DNA from: Marinobacter sp. THAF197a
GTDB lineage: Bacteria; Pseudomonadota; Gammaproteobacteria; Pseudomonadales; Oleiphilaceae
NCBI RefSeq assembly: GCF_009363275.1
Contig: NZ_CP045324.1
Span: 2,604,001-2,668,000 of the forward strand
Direction of reading: 5' to 3'
Length of the DNA: 64,000 nucleotides
The notes beneath the pieces were generated by a model. That model did not search any database. It was given only the letters and a program-made list of their open reading frames with translations, and was not told the DNA's origin. Below are positions 31,414 to 40,846 of the stretch, one piece after another. Both the position numbers and the translations under genes were made by a program. The stretch's first letter is position 1, and each line of letters opens with the position of its first letter.

Positions 31414-31440
31414 ATGACGGCAGTTTCGGGCATAACTTTA
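31414..31440 (-). promoter_or_regulatory. Sigma-28 (FliA)-type promoter of the chemoreceptor gene
   Basis: Minus strand TAAA (from 31440), 15-base spacer, GCCGTCAT (31421-31414), close to the enterobacterial/pseudomonad consensus TAAA-N15-GCCGATAA. It lies 42 bases upstream of the chosen chemoreceptor start, consistent with regulation with flagellar late genes. Confidence 0.65.
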
Positions 31441-31639
31441 TAGACATACATCAATTTTTATATGACCCAGATCAGCCCGATGCCATCCCTATGACACTCG
31501 TTGCAAAGTTTTACATTTCCACGCAAGTACAGACTGCGAAACCTCAAGAACAACCTGGCCCAAAACCTGCTTATTACTCACAAACACACCCCATAATCGA
31601 ATTTCCGGCAGTTATTTACCGCCGAGGAGGAAATGCACC

Positions 31640-32302
31640 ATGTCTTTGCTGACATCCCTGATACAAGCCAGCACACGCTTTCAGCAAGCCATGGACAGCC
31701 GCCAGGCACCCGCAGCCAAGCCCGATGGCGAGAAACCCGCTGCCACGAAGCAACCCGAAGCCGCCGGTAACCCGGGTGATGACCGCTTTACCCCGTCCGG
31801 GCAGTCAGAACTGGACCCCGGCAGCCTGAAAGCTCGCAAACTCCCACTCGGCCAGTACAAACAGACCGTTGCGCAGGATCTCTCCTTTGTTCGTGAAACC
31901 CTCCGGCACAAACTTGCCGAGTACAACCTGCACCCGGCAACGGCCCTGAGCGTGGGAAAAGGCGAGAACGGCGATGCGGTAGTTGAGGGGAAGCTGCCAG
32001 AAGAGCTTCGCGAAAGAATTGAGATGGACCTGAACAACAACCGGGGCTTCCGGGAAGCCTTCAGTCGGCTGAGCGTCAGCGAACCGACACTACACTTTAT
32101 GGATAACGCCCTGAAGCTCAATCAGGCCTACGGCGTGAACAACTCCCTGCTGGATTCACTGCTCAGCGACAACCAGCAGTTCAACGGATTACAGGATGTC
32201 ATCCACCGTTACGACAGCCTGAAACGCAATGCCAACAGCGGCCAACCCGACTTTGGTAACAGCGCACAACGCTACGCCTTCAACCTGAACACCCGGGCCT
32301 GA
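31640..32302 (+). CDS. Hypothetical soluble protein, 220 residues
   Basis: GAGGAGG precedes the ATG. The N-terminal 60 residues are low complexity (Ala/Pro/Lys/Glu), the rest is helical: YKQTVAQDLSFVRETLRHKL, then FREAFSRLSVSEPTLHFMDN. No signal peptide or membrane segment. A DUF5610-like helical fold is possible but I cannot confirm it. It stands alone between a chemoreceptor gene and the yciO-bolA pair, divergent from the former. Confidence 0.6.
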   Translation: MSLLTSLIQASTRFQQAMDSRQAPAAKPDGEKPAATKQPEAAGNPGDDRFTPSGQSELDPGSLKARKLPLGQYKQTVAQDLSFVRETLRHKLAEYNLHPATALSVGKGENGDAVVEGKLPEELRERIEMDLNNNRGFREAFSRLSVSEPTLHFMDNALKLNQAYGVNNSLLDSLLSDNQQFNGLQDVIHRYDSLKRNANSGQPDFGNSAQRYAFNLNTRA

Positions 32303-32329
32303 TACCCGGGTGGCATGGGTCTTTGACCG

Positions 32330-32953
32330 TTAAACCTGAAACGGAGCGGGATCACCTTTACCCACCCGCGTAACCTCCGGGGCATCCCCGAGGAAGTTCA
32401 CCACGGTAGTCGCTTCCATACCGCAGAACCCGCCATCAATGATCAAATCCAGCTCGTGTTCCAGAACATCCCGGATTTCATAGGGATCGGTCATCGGCTC
32501 AGTTTCATCGGGCAGAATCAGGGTACTGCTCATGATCGGCTCGCCCAACTCGCCCAGCAGCTCCCGCACAATCTCGTTATCCGGCACCCGCACGCCAATA
32601 GACCGACGCTTGGGATGCAACAACCGGCGCGGCACCTCACTGGTGGCTGGCAGAATGAACGTATACGGCCCCGGTGTGAACGTCTTCAGCAAACGGTACT
32701 GCGTGTTATCCACCTTGGCGTACACACCAATATCCGACAAATCCCGGCACACAAGCGTAAAGTTATGCTTGTCATCCAGCTTCCGGATACGCTTGATACG
32801 ATCCGCTGCCTGCTTGTCACCCAGGTGACAACCCAGCGCATACCCGGAATCCGTGGGATACACAATCACCCCACCCTTGCGAAGAATATCAACCGCCTGG
32901 TTGATCAACCGCTTCTGCGGATTCTCAGGATGGATCTGGAAAAACTGACTCAT
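32330..32953 (-). CDS. yciO: YciO family (Sua5/YrdC-like) protein
   Basis: 207 residues with the YrdC fold: GGVIVYPTDSGYALGCHLGD, KRIRKLDDKHNFTLVCRDLS, then TPGPYTFILPAT and RRSIGVRVPD. YrdC/Sua5 make threonylcarbamoyl-AMP for tRNA t6A modification; the YciO branch shares the fold, but its physiological role is less clear. The start overlaps the bolA-like stop by four bases, so both are cotranscribed. Confidence 0.88.
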   Translation of the reverse strand: MSQFFQIHPENPQKRLINQAVDILRKGGVIVYPTDSGYALGCHLGDKQAADRIKRIRKLDDKHNFTLVCRDLSDIGVYAKVDNTQYRLLKTFTPGPYTFILPATSEVPRRLLHPKRRSIGVRVPDNEIVRELLGELGEPIMSSTLILPDETEPMTDPYEIRDVLEHELDLIIDGGFCGMEATTVVNFLGDAPEVTRVGKGDPAPFQV

Positions 32954-33306
32954 GAATTCACTCCCTGTCCCAATTTCGCAGCCATGGCGTCATCGCCCTT
33001 CGACCCACCCATACAACCAGGCGAATCCGGCGCCGCCTGACCACTGGCCGCCCACTCCTCCGGCGTATACAAATGCAACGCCAAAGCATGCACAGGCCCC
33101 GCCAGCTCTTCCGCCAACACTTTATAAATGGCCTGATGCCGCTTAACTTTCATCTGACCGGCAAAATCCGGCGACACCAGTGTCACCTTGAAATGGGTTT
33201 CCGAATTCGGCGGCACCGAATGCATATGGCTCTCGTTCTCCACCGCCAACAGCTGCGCGGCAAAACCGTCTCTAAGTTTTGCTTCAATTGCGTTCTGAAC
33301 TTTCAT
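32950..33306 (-). CDS. bolA: BolA family protein
   Basis: 118 residues. SHMHSVPPNSETHFKVTLVS, then LVSPDFAGQMKVKRHQAIYK, then VLAEELAGPVHALALHLYTP, form the BolA class II KH-like fold with its conserved histidines. BolA proteins partner with monothiol glutaredoxins in Fe-S handling and can act as regulators of envelope shape genes. The C-terminal 30 residues are a low-complexity tail. Transcribed with yciO. Confidence 0.88.
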   Translation of the reverse strand: MKVQNAIEAKLRDGFAAQLLAVENESHMHSVPPNSETHFKVTLVSPDFAGQMKVKRHQAIYKVLAEELAGPVHALALHLYTPEEWAASGQAAPDSPGCMGGSKGDDAMAAKLGQGVNS

Positions 33307-33377
33307 AACTACTCCACAACCGTCCGTTCAAGTCACCGCAATCACCGCGGCGACCAGCACTGGGCCTAGAAGCGGAT

Positions 33378-33474
33378 GTGAAGGTGGCTTTGCCAAAAGT
33401 GTGTGTTGCCAGGGACGGCAACACCAAGCCCCCAGGGATGGGTTCACGGCGTCTTTTGGCAAAGCCACCTTCAC
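33378..33474. repeat. Nested inverted-repeat element upstream of topB
   Basis: Perfect 21-base arms, GTGAAGGTGGCTTTGCCAAAA (33378-33398) and its reverse complement (33454-33474), with a 55-base centre. The centre holds a second perfect palindrome, GTGTTGCC-AGGGAC-GGCAACAC (33403-33424). No coding capacity. Resembles a REP/MITE-like intergenic element between divergent bolA and topB; copies elsewhere cannot be checked here. Confidence 0.8.
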
Positions 33475-33593
33475 AGCCGCCTCCCCCAAACACCAACAGT
33501 CTACTACACATAGCCGCGGAACAAACCAAGAGCCCTTGACACAAAAGCCCCAAACAGACACATTCCGATGCCACTCAGCGAACCACCAACACC

Positions 33594-35741
33594 ATGCACC
33601 TGTACATCGCCGAAAAACCCAGCCTGGCCAGAGCCATCGCCGCCGCCCTCCCCGGCCCGCACCAGAAAGGCCAGGGCTGGATCCGTTGCGGAAACGGCCA
33701 GAAAGCCGCCACCGTCAGCTGGTGCATCGGCCATCTGCTGGAGCCGGCCGAGCCCGCCCGCTACAACCCGGCATGGAAAAAGTGGCGCCAGGAAGACCTG
33801 CCCATGTTCCCAGAACAATGGCAGCTCACCCCCAAAGACAGCGTAAAACAGCAACTCAAGGTGCTCGAATCCCTGATTCGACAGGCCGACGTGATCACCC
33901 ACGCCGGCGACCCGGACCGTGAAGGCCAGCTACTGGTGGATGAAGTACTGCGCTACGTTGGTACCACCGTTCCGGTAAAACGGGTACTGATTAACGACCT
34001 GACTCCCAGCGCCGTTGCTCGCTCCATTCAGGCACCCAGAGACAACAAGGAATTCCGCCGGCTATCCCATTCCGCCCTGGCCCGACAAAGGGCCGACTGG
34101 TTGTATGGGATCAACCTCACCCGGTTCTACACCCTGAGCTACCAGCAACAGGGTCAGGACGGCGTTTACTCGGTTGGCCGAGTACAAACACCGGTGCTCG
34201 GCCTGGTTGTGGAGCGGGATAACACCATCGAGAACTTCGAGCCCAAGCCCTGGTACCGAATTGAAGGTCAATTCCAAGCCTCCGAAGAGGACGACGCGGA
34301 CCAACGCCCGTTTACCGCCCGCTGGCTGCCGGATGAAACCTATGAAGACCATCTGGACGAAGAGAAACGCCTGCTCAGCAGGGACGTGGCCGAGCAAATT
34401 GCCCGTGCCGTGAACGGTCGGCCTGGCACCATCGCAGAATCCCGCTTCAGAGACCGGCCCGAGCCACCGCCCCTGCCGCTGTCCCTGTCGGCACTGCAGA
34501 TAGAAGCCGGGCGACTGTTCCGGATGGGTGCCAAAGACGTGCTGGACACCGCCCAGAATCTGTATGAACGGCACCAGTTGATCACCTACCCCCGGTCCGA
34601 CAACCGTTACCTGCCCGAGGAACATTTTCATCAACAGGAGCAGGTGATTCGCGCTATTAGCCGGGTATCCGGCGAGCTGGAAGCGCTCACAGGGCAACTG
34701 GACAGCAACCGGCGCTCTGCGGCCTGGAACGACAAACAGGTGGACGCCCACCACGCGATCATTCCAACCGTGCGCCCTACCCCGAATGGCAAGCTGACGG
34801 CCGCCGAGGAAAAGATCTATAACCTGATCAGCCGCTACTATCTGATGCAGTTCGCCCAGGATGCAGTTCACCGTGAGGGAAAACTGACGGTGCAGGTTCA
34901 GGAACACAGATTCCGGGCCACCGAGACGGCGATACTCACCCCCGGCTGGAAAGCCCTGGAGCTGAAACTTCGGGAGAACAACAACGAGCCGGAAAAACCA
35001 CCGCTGCCAAGGCTGGGGAGTCGTGAGCCGGTCACCTGCAGCAACACCACGGTAACCGAACGCAAAACTCAGCCACCCCAGCACTTTACCGATGCCACCT
35101 TGCTGTCGGCGATGACCAACATCGCTCGTTTCGTGGCGGCCCCGGAACTGCGTAAAACCCTGAGGGAGACCGATGGCCTGGGCACGGAAGCCACCCGCGC
35201 CGCCATTATCGACACACTGTTCCGGCGAGATTACCTGTACCGGGAAAAGCGATTCATCCGCGCCACCGACAAAGGCAAGGCGCTGATTGCGGCGCTGCCG
35301 GACACTATCCGTACCCCGGACCGTACAGCGGTCTGGGAAGCAACACTGGAGAGCATCCGCCGCGGCGAAGACGACCCCAGGGCATTTCTGGAGTCGCTAA
35401 AGCAGGAGATCCGCGAATTCATTCATCGGGCGCCCGATGCGACCGGAACTCCTGCCAGCGAAACGTCTGTGCATTGCCCAAAGTGCCGGGCGCCCATGAT
35501 CGAGCGGGAAGGAAAATTCGGACGTTTTTTTGCCTGCACCCGCTACCCAAAATGTAAAGGCACGCGCCCTCTGGAAGACAGTGCACCAGCAGACGGAACC
35601 GGGCAGAAACCCGTGCCCTGCCCCCATTGTTTTTCACCCCTGGTGAGGCGCCAAAGCAAAAAAGGCTGGTTCTGGGGCTGCAGTAATTTCCCGGCCTGCC
35701 GACAAACAGTGAATGACGCCAACGGCAAACCTGAACTGTAG
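33594..35741 (+). CDS. topB: DNA topoisomerase III
   Basis: 715 residues. The Toprim domain opens LYIAEKPSLARAIAAALPG and carries DPDREGQLLVDEV. The active-site tyrosine is in LITYPRSDNRYLP. Two C-terminal four-cysteine zinc ribbons follow: CPKCRAP...CTRYPKCKG and CPHCFSP...CSNFPACRQ. A type IA enzyme that relaxes and decatenates DNA via single-strand passage. E. coli TopB is 653 residues; the extra length is the second zinc ribbon. Confidence 0.95.
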   Translation: MHLYIAEKPSLARAIAAALPGPHQKGQGWIRCGNGQKAATVSWCIGHLLEPAEPARYNPAWKKWRQEDLPMFPEQWQLTPKDSVKQQLKVLESLIRQADVITHAGDPDREGQLLVDEVLRYVGTTVPVKRVLINDLTPSAVARSIQAPRDNKEFRRLSHSALARQRADWLYGINLTRFYTLSYQQQGQDGVYSVGRVQTPVLGLVVERDNTIENFEPKPWYRIEGQFQASEEDDADQRPFTARWLPDETYEDHLDEEKRLLSRDVAEQIARAVNGRPGTIAESRFRDRPEPPPLPLSLSALQIEAGRLFRMGAKDVLDTAQNLYERHQLITYPRSDNRYLPEEHFHQQEQVIRAISRVSGELEALTGQLDSNRRSAAWNDKQVDAHHAIIPTVRPTPNGKLTAAEEKIYNLISRYYLMQFAQDAVHREGKLTVQVQEHRFRATETAILTPGWKALELKLRENNNEPEKPPLPRLGSREPVTCSNTTVTERKTQPPQHFTDATLLSAMTNIARFVAAPELRKTLRETDGLGTEATRAAIIDTLFRRDYLYREKRFIRATDKGKALIAALPDTIRTPDRTAVWEATLESIRRGEDDPRAFLESLKQEIREFIHRAPDATGTPASETSVHCPKCRAPMIEREGKFGRFFACTRYPKCKGTRPLEDSAPADGTGQKPVPCPHCFSPLVRRQSKKGWFWGCSNFPACRQTVNDANGKPEL

Positions 35742-35872
35742 TTACGGAATTCTACATATCACTACTGAACGCAGCCTCATTTTTTGGGATACTTGGCCTC
35801 TAATGCAGGGGATTTCTACTCCGCTCTGTGCCAAGACCACGAAATCGGCAACACCATCGAGGGCCAAGCTTA

Positions 35873-36601
35873 ATGCGCATTGCTCTGCTGGAAGACGAAC
35901 ATGAACAAGCGCAACACATTCAAGCCATTCTCTCCGAGAAAGGTCATCACTGTGACAGCTTCCCCACCGGCCAGGCCTTTCTCGGTGCCGTTCTGCACCG
36001 AAGTTATGACCTGATTATCCTGGACTGGCAAATTCCAGACATGACCGGTATCGACGTGCTGGAGAATGTGCGCGCCCAGCTGGACTGGCCCATTCCGGCC
36101 ATTTTCCTGACCCAGCGGGACAGCGAGGCCGACATCGTCCGGGCGCTGGATGCCGGCGCCGACGACTACCTGTCTAAACCGGCCCGGGCGGCCGAGCTCA
36201 CCGCCAGGATCAATGCCCTGGCCCGCCGCAGCAACCCTGACAGTGACAAAGAAGTGCTGGTTTACGGTCCGTTTGAAGTCAACACCCGGCAACGAGTCAT
36301 CCTGCTGCACGGTGAACCGCTTACCCTGACCGACAAGGACTTCGACCTCACCTTGTTCCTGTTTCAGAACCAGGGCCGGCTCCTGACCCGCGAGATGCTG
36401 CTGGAACGCGTGTGGGGCCTTGCCCGGGATATCAACACCCGGACCGTTGATACCCACATGAGCCGATTACGCCGCCGGCTGGGTGTAAATCCGGAGAACG
36501 GATTCCGCATCAAGACCATTTACCAGCGCGGCTATCGCCTGGAAGCGATCAAAGCCACTGAAGCTGACGAGCCCCGGGAAGACAGTGCAACCAATGCTTG
36601 A
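35873..36601 (+). CDS. OmpR-family response regulator
   Basis: 242 residues from the ATG at 35873. A receiver domain (MRIALLEDEHEQAQHIQAIL, phospho-acceptor Asp in LIILDWQIPDMTG, then DDYLSKPARAAELTARI) is joined to a winged-helix DNA-binding domain (TDKDFDLTLFLFQNQGRLLT, VDTHMSRLRRRLG, IYQRGYRLEA). First gene of a three-gene operon with the FecR/LysM protein and the CHASE2 kinase; overlaps the next gene by eight bases. It is the expected output of the kinase. Confidence 0.9.
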   Translation: MRIALLEDEHEQAQHIQAILSEKGHHCDSFPTGQAFLGAVLHRSYDLIILDWQIPDMTGIDVLENVRAQLDWPIPAIFLTQRDSEADIVRALDAGADDYLSKPARAAELTARINALARRSNPDSDKEVLVYGPFEVNTRQRVILLHGEPLTLTDKDFDLTLFLFQNQGRLLTREMLLERVWGLARDINTRTVDTHMSRLRRRLGVNPENGFRIKTIYQRGYRLEAIKATEADEPREDSATNA

Positions 36602-38231
36602 CCGAAAACGCCAAAGCGTCACAGGTTTGCTCCTGTTGATTGTAACCAGCCTGCTGCCCGGCGTGGCTGCCGCCGAGATATCGGTTGCCCGGGGCTCTTC
36701 CTCCGCCGCGCCCGCTCAGCAATCGGAAAGCGCCCAGGAATGGGTGTATACGCTCCGCTCCGGTGAGACACTCAGCGACATCGGCCAGTCCCTGCTGATG
36801 GACCGGGTAACCATTGGCCAGGTGCTGCAATACAATAACCTGCCCGGTAACGCCAGGCTGTCTGCCGGGGAACAAATTCGCATTCCTCTGGCCTGGTTGA
36901 AGCGCCAGCCCGAGCCCGCCAGGGTTAGCTCCGCCAGCGGTAATGTTATTCACGTATCGGGCACCACCGGCCAGAAAACGTCACTGACCGAAAATTCTGT
37001 CATCCGGGTGGGCGATGAAGTGATCTCCTCTGCCGGCACCGCCACCATTGTCCTGGCCGATGGTTCGGAACTGCGCATGGCGCCCAATTCCAGGCTCATC
37101 TTCAATCGCCTCACCCAGTACGGCAAGGCCGGAATGGCAGATACCCGTGTTCGCCTTCAACGGGGCGAGGTGCATACCCGAGTAAAACCGGTGCTGGAAG
37201 ATGGTGCCCGGTTCGAAATCGAAACCCCATCAGCGGTCGCCGCTGTTCGAGGTACCGTGTTTTCCATGCAGACATCCGCCTCTGGCAGCAGCGTTCAGGT
37301 AACCGAGGGCGTGGTTGATTTCGGCCAGCCGGGCCAGGTACGCCGGATTCCTGCAGGCTATGGCGCCAGCGTGTCCACCGCGAGCGCCACCCCCATGAAC
37401 ATCCGCCGGCTACCACCGGCCCCGGTGCTCAACCCCATCACTCCGGTTCTCACACAGCTACCGGCTGAACTCAGCTGGCAGCAGGACGGCGCCAACCGGT
37501 ATCGCGTCGATATCTTCGAAGAGGATGGCGGCACCTGGCTACAAAGTCGGGAAATGCCTGGCCATCGCTTTGACATTAGCCAACTGGACAACGGGCGCTA
37601 CGAACTCCACCTGGCCGCACTGGATCGTCAGGGCATCACCGGAATGCCGGCCATCACGTCGATCGAAGTTGACCTGCAGGCACGAACACCTGATCTGCTT
37701 TCGCCAGAACCCGGTGAGAGCGTGAATGACGACATGCCAGAGTTCCAATGGCGCCTGAACGGTACCAACGAAGTTGCTCGGGTTGAAATCGCAGAAGATG
37801 AAGAATTCCGACGGCTGATTACCTCCAGTGAATGGGCGCCAGACAACCGAGCCCTCCCCTCCCGACCCCTAAGCCCCGGCCAGTACTACTGGCGAGTGGT
37901 CAGCGAGGCCGGCGGTAACTCCGTGGCCGCGTCCCAGCCCCGGTCACTGGTTGTGAACGGCACTTTGCCGCCGGTACGAATCATCAGCATCAACTACCTG
38001 GACAACCAGGTGCGCGTGTTCTGGGAGAAGGTGGATACCGCAAAAGACTATCGCCTCCAACTAGCGGAAGAGCCCGGATTCAACAACATTATCAAGGAAG
38101 CAAACGTGGCAGATACCACAGCGGCCTTGCGTCTGATTCCCGGAAGAAGGTATTTTGTGCGCGTCAAAGCTCTTTCTGATGGTCCGCTGGCAAGCCGATG
38201 GGGCCCGGGGAGGGAGCTTTACCTGGATTAA
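36594..38231 (+). CDS. Exported LysM-FecR-FN3 protein
   Basis: 545 residues. A signal peptide (QSVTGLLLLIVTSLLPGVAA) is followed by a LysM domain (YTLRSGETLSDIGQSLLMDR, then EQIRIPLAWL), a FecR domain (RVGDEVISSAGTATIVLADG, RGEVHTRVKP, AAVRGTVFSMQ) and C-terminal repeated fibronectin-like segments (ELSWQQDGANRYRVDIFEED; PEFQWRLNGTNEVARVEIAE). It is periplasmic and probably binds peptidoglycan. No ECF sigma factor is nearby, so it is not a classical FecR anti-sigma. The GTG at 36585 is another possible start. Confidence 0.85.
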   Translation: MLDRKRQSVTGLLLLIVTSLLPGVAAAEISVARGSSSAAPAQQSESAQEWVYTLRSGETLSDIGQSLLMDRVTIGQVLQYNNLPGNARLSAGEQIRIPLAWLKRQPEPARVSSASGNVIHVSGTTGQKTSLTENSVIRVGDEVISSAGTATIVLADGSELRMAPNSRLIFNRLTQYGKAGMADTRVRLQRGEVHTRVKPVLEDGARFEIETPSAVAAVRGTVFSMQTSASGSSVQVTEGVVDFGQPGQVRRIPAGYGASVSTASATPMNIRRLPPAPVLNPITPVLTQLPAELSWQQDGANRYRVDIFEEDGGTWLQSREMPGHRFDISQLDNGRYELHLAALDRQGITGMPAITSIEVDLQARTPDLLSPEPGESVNDDMPEFQWRLNGTNEVARVEIAEDEEFRRLITSSEWAPDNRALPSRPLSPGQYYWRVVSEAGGNSVAASQPRSLVVNGTLPPVRIISINYLDNQVRVFWEKVDTAKDYRLQLAEEPGFNNIIKEANVADTTAALRLIPGRRYFVRVKALSDGPLASRWGPGRELYLD

Positions 38232-38264
38232 ATACCTCCACAACAAGAACGAACCGCACGGCCC

Positions 38265-40832
38265 ATGAGAAGGGATTGGTTAACCTTAAAGACGACACCC
38301 TGGTCTCTGGGCTTGCTGCTCACAGGCATCCTGCTATTACTCCAGATAACCACCCTGGAAGAGCGCATCAATTTCTGGCTTTACGACAAAGCCATCACCA
38401 CCTGGTCCGCGCCCGTTGATGACCGCCTGGCTCTGGTGGGCATCGATGAACACAGCCTGGACGCGCTCGGGCGCTGGCCCTGGGACCGAAACCTCCATGC
38501 CCGGCTGATTGACCAGCTTGCCGATGCCGGCGCGGAAGTCATTGTGCTGGACATCCTGTTTCCTGAACCCTCCCCCAGCGACCAGGCCCTTGCAGACGCC
38601 ATGGAGCGCCATGGCCGGGTTGTGCTGCCCATACACTACTCACCGGCAACACCAACACAACGGATGGCCGAACAACTGCCCGCACCGCTGCTGGAAAAGA
38701 CAGCTTCTGCACTCGGGCACGTGCATGTTGAGCTGGAAGACGATGGCGTGGCCCGCGGCCTGTACCTTTACAACAGCCTGGGCAATCATCGCTGGCCCGC
38801 GCTGGCACTGGCGGCACAGGATCGGGTCAACCCCAGTGGCCACGCACCGGATGCGCCTGCCTATACCAACGTCCGCAGCGAATTCCGCTTTGTGCCACTG
38901 GCCGGCGGAGCAGATACAATCCCTGCCCATTCCTACGTCGATGTGCTGAACGGCGCCGTGCCCCTGGAGACCTTCGCTGGCAAGACCGTCTTCATAGGAG
39001 CCACGGCGGTCGGTTTTGGCGATATTCTTAGTACACCGTTTTCCGGCCTGGGCAGGCCCATGAGTGGCGTTGAGTTCCACGCCAACGTTTATTCCGCCAG
39101 TCGCCAGGACACACTGATCTCCTCCGCACCTGGCTGGGCCTCCATTGCACTGACACTGGTGATCCTCCTTGGCCTGGCCAACTCCCTGCCGAGACTCAAG
39201 CCCGCAGCGACCGTCCTCGCCTGTAGCACAGGTTTTGTCCTGGTGTTGATCACCTACTTTGTGGTCCTACGCAGCTTGCATTACCACCTGTCAGCCGCCA
39301 ATGCCCTATTGTTGCCCATGATTGCTCTGCCGGTGGCCAGCGGTCTTCGGCTTGCGATGGCCAACCGCTTCCTGAACCGTCAACTGGATGACTTGGCCAG
39401 AACACCGCAACTTGCCTTGCCAGACCCCTCACGCAGGCACCCTCACCAACTTCTTGAACACCTGAGCGCGCTACTCCAGCCCCAGGGTTGGCTGCTGGCG
39501 GAAGGCAGAGACCTGCTGGCAGTCAAAGGCATGACACTGGCCGATGTCCCGACCAACATCCAAGTCGGGCAATGGAGTCATCATGGTAACCAGAGCTGGA
39601 TACGCCTTATTCGCGGCGGCAGCGGGTACCTGCTCGGGCTCACCCTCCCGGATGACCTGAGCCGGGAAGTTATCCAGCTGTACTTGCAGAACCTTAAATT
39701 GGAAGACCCAAGCGCGCCCGCCCTTGAGCCGGGCGCCCAGGAGAACCTGTCCCGGCGTATTGAAAAAGTCCGAACCGCCACCGAGCGCCTCAGCCAGATG
39801 CAGGCATTCATCAGCCATAGCTTCGAGCGCATGCCAGACGGCATAATCGTAACGGATGAGCTGGGTGTTATCCGCTTCGCCAACCGGCACATTGAAGCCT
39901 GGTTCCGGGAGCCCATGCCGAGCCTCAGCGGATTACCCTTGACGCGCCTGCTGGAAGGCCATGACCCAAGGGACGCGGCGCCCTGGTATGAAACCGTGTC
40001 TGAGACGTTGACCCTTCGGCAAAGCCGAACCGTTGACCTCAAAATTCACAACAAGGACTTCCTGATTCACCTGGCTCCGTTCGCATTGCCAGACAGCAAT
40101 CAATTCGGAATCATCGCCAACATCTCGGACATTTCCGAGCTTCGGGAGCAGCAGCGGCAGCACCGGGAAGCCATCGACTTTATTTCTCACGATGTTCGCT
40201 CTCCGCTGGTGTCTCAGTTGGCATTGATTGAGCAACTGAAACGAGACCCTAGCCATATTGATGAGCGCCAGCTTGAACAACTGGGCAGACTGGCCCGGCG
40301 CAGCTACCACCTGGCGGAAGAATTTGTGCAGCTGGCGCGGGCCGAGCAGCTGACGGAAACCCGGTTCTACGAGTGTGAGTTTCTGGCTATCGCAGAAAAC
40401 GCACGGGACAGTGTGTGTGAGCAGGCACAGGAAAAGCAGATCAGCCTGCAGGTGATCGGCACCGAAGACCTCTGGCTGAAGGGGAATGCGGAATTGCTGG
40501 AGCGGGCAGTCATCAACCTGATGACCAATGCCGTTCAATACAGCCCGCCGGGATCTGCGATCACCGTTCAGGTATACCGCGCTGGCCACCTGGCATGCCT
40601 CGCCATCGCCGATGAGGGTAGCGGGATAGATCCGGCAGAACTACCGATGCTGTTCGATCGCTACCACCGGCAGAAACGCAGTGAGCTGGCAGGCACCCAC
40701 GGCACCGGGCTGGGCCTGTCGTTCGTGAAAACCGTTGTTGAAAAACATCGGGGCGACATCTCTGTTGAATCCACCGCAGGCGAAGGCACCACTTTCATAC
40801 TGAAACTGCCCATTGCCGACCCGATGCCGTGA
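38265..40832 (+). CDS. CHASE2-domain sensor histidine kinase
   Basis: 855 residues. TM1 near 14-30, a periplasmic CHASE2 domain (VALVGIDEHSLDALGRWPWD-like segment LVGIDEHSLDALGRWPWDR, then VIVLDILFPEPSPSD), three TM segments at about 290-370, a PAS-like domain (MPDGIIVTDELGVIRFANRH), HisKA with FISHDVRSPLVSQLALIEQL, and an ATPase with NLMTNAVQYSPPG, DEGSGIDP and GTGLGLSFV. Third gene of the operon, after the regulator and the FecR/LysM protein. It should phosphorylate that regulator in response to a periplasmic or envelope cue. Confidence 0.9.
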   Translation: MRRDWLTLKTTPWSLGLLLTGILLLLQITTLEERINFWLYDKAITTWSAPVDDRLALVGIDEHSLDALGRWPWDRNLHARLIDQLADAGAEVIVLDILFPEPSPSDQALADAMERHGRVVLPIHYSPATPTQRMAEQLPAPLLEKTASALGHVHVELEDDGVARGLYLYNSLGNHRWPALALAAQDRVNPSGHAPDAPAYTNVRSEFRFVPLAGGADTIPAHSYVDVLNGAVPLETFAGKTVFIGATAVGFGDILSTPFSGLGRPMSGVEFHANVYSASRQDTLISSAPGWASIALTLVILLGLANSLPRLKPAATVLACSTGFVLVLITYFVVLRSLHYHLSAANALLLPMIALPVASGLRLAMANRFLNRQLDDLARTPQLALPDPSRRHPHQLLEHLSALLQPQGWLLAEGRDLLAVKGMTLADVPTNIQVGQWSHHGNQSWIRLIRGGSGYLLGLTLPDDLSREVIQLYLQNLKLEDPSAPALEPGAQENLSRRIEKVRTATERLSQMQAFISHSFERMPDGIIVTDELGVIRFANRHIEAWFREPMPSLSGLPLTRLLEGHDPRDAAPWYETVSETLTLRQSRTVDLKIHNKDFLIHLAPFALPDSNQFGIIANISDISELREQQRQHREAIDFISHDVRSPLVSQLALIEQLKRDPSHIDERQLEQLGRLARRSYHLAEEFVQLARAEQLTETRFYECEFLAIAENARDSVCEQAQEKQISLQVIGTEDLWLKGNAELLERAVINLMTNAVQYSPPGSAITVQVYRAGHLACLAIADEGSGIDPAELPMLFDRYHRQKRSELAGTHGTGLGLSFVKTVVEKHRGDISVESTAGEGTTFILKLPIADPMP

Positions 40833-40846
40833 CTTGCTCACGCCCC

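Noticed and set aside
36594..38231. Classical FecR anti-sigma factor
   Set aside because: No ECF sigma gene or TonB receptor is adjacent; the LysM domain and signal peptide place it in the periplasm as part of a two-component operon.
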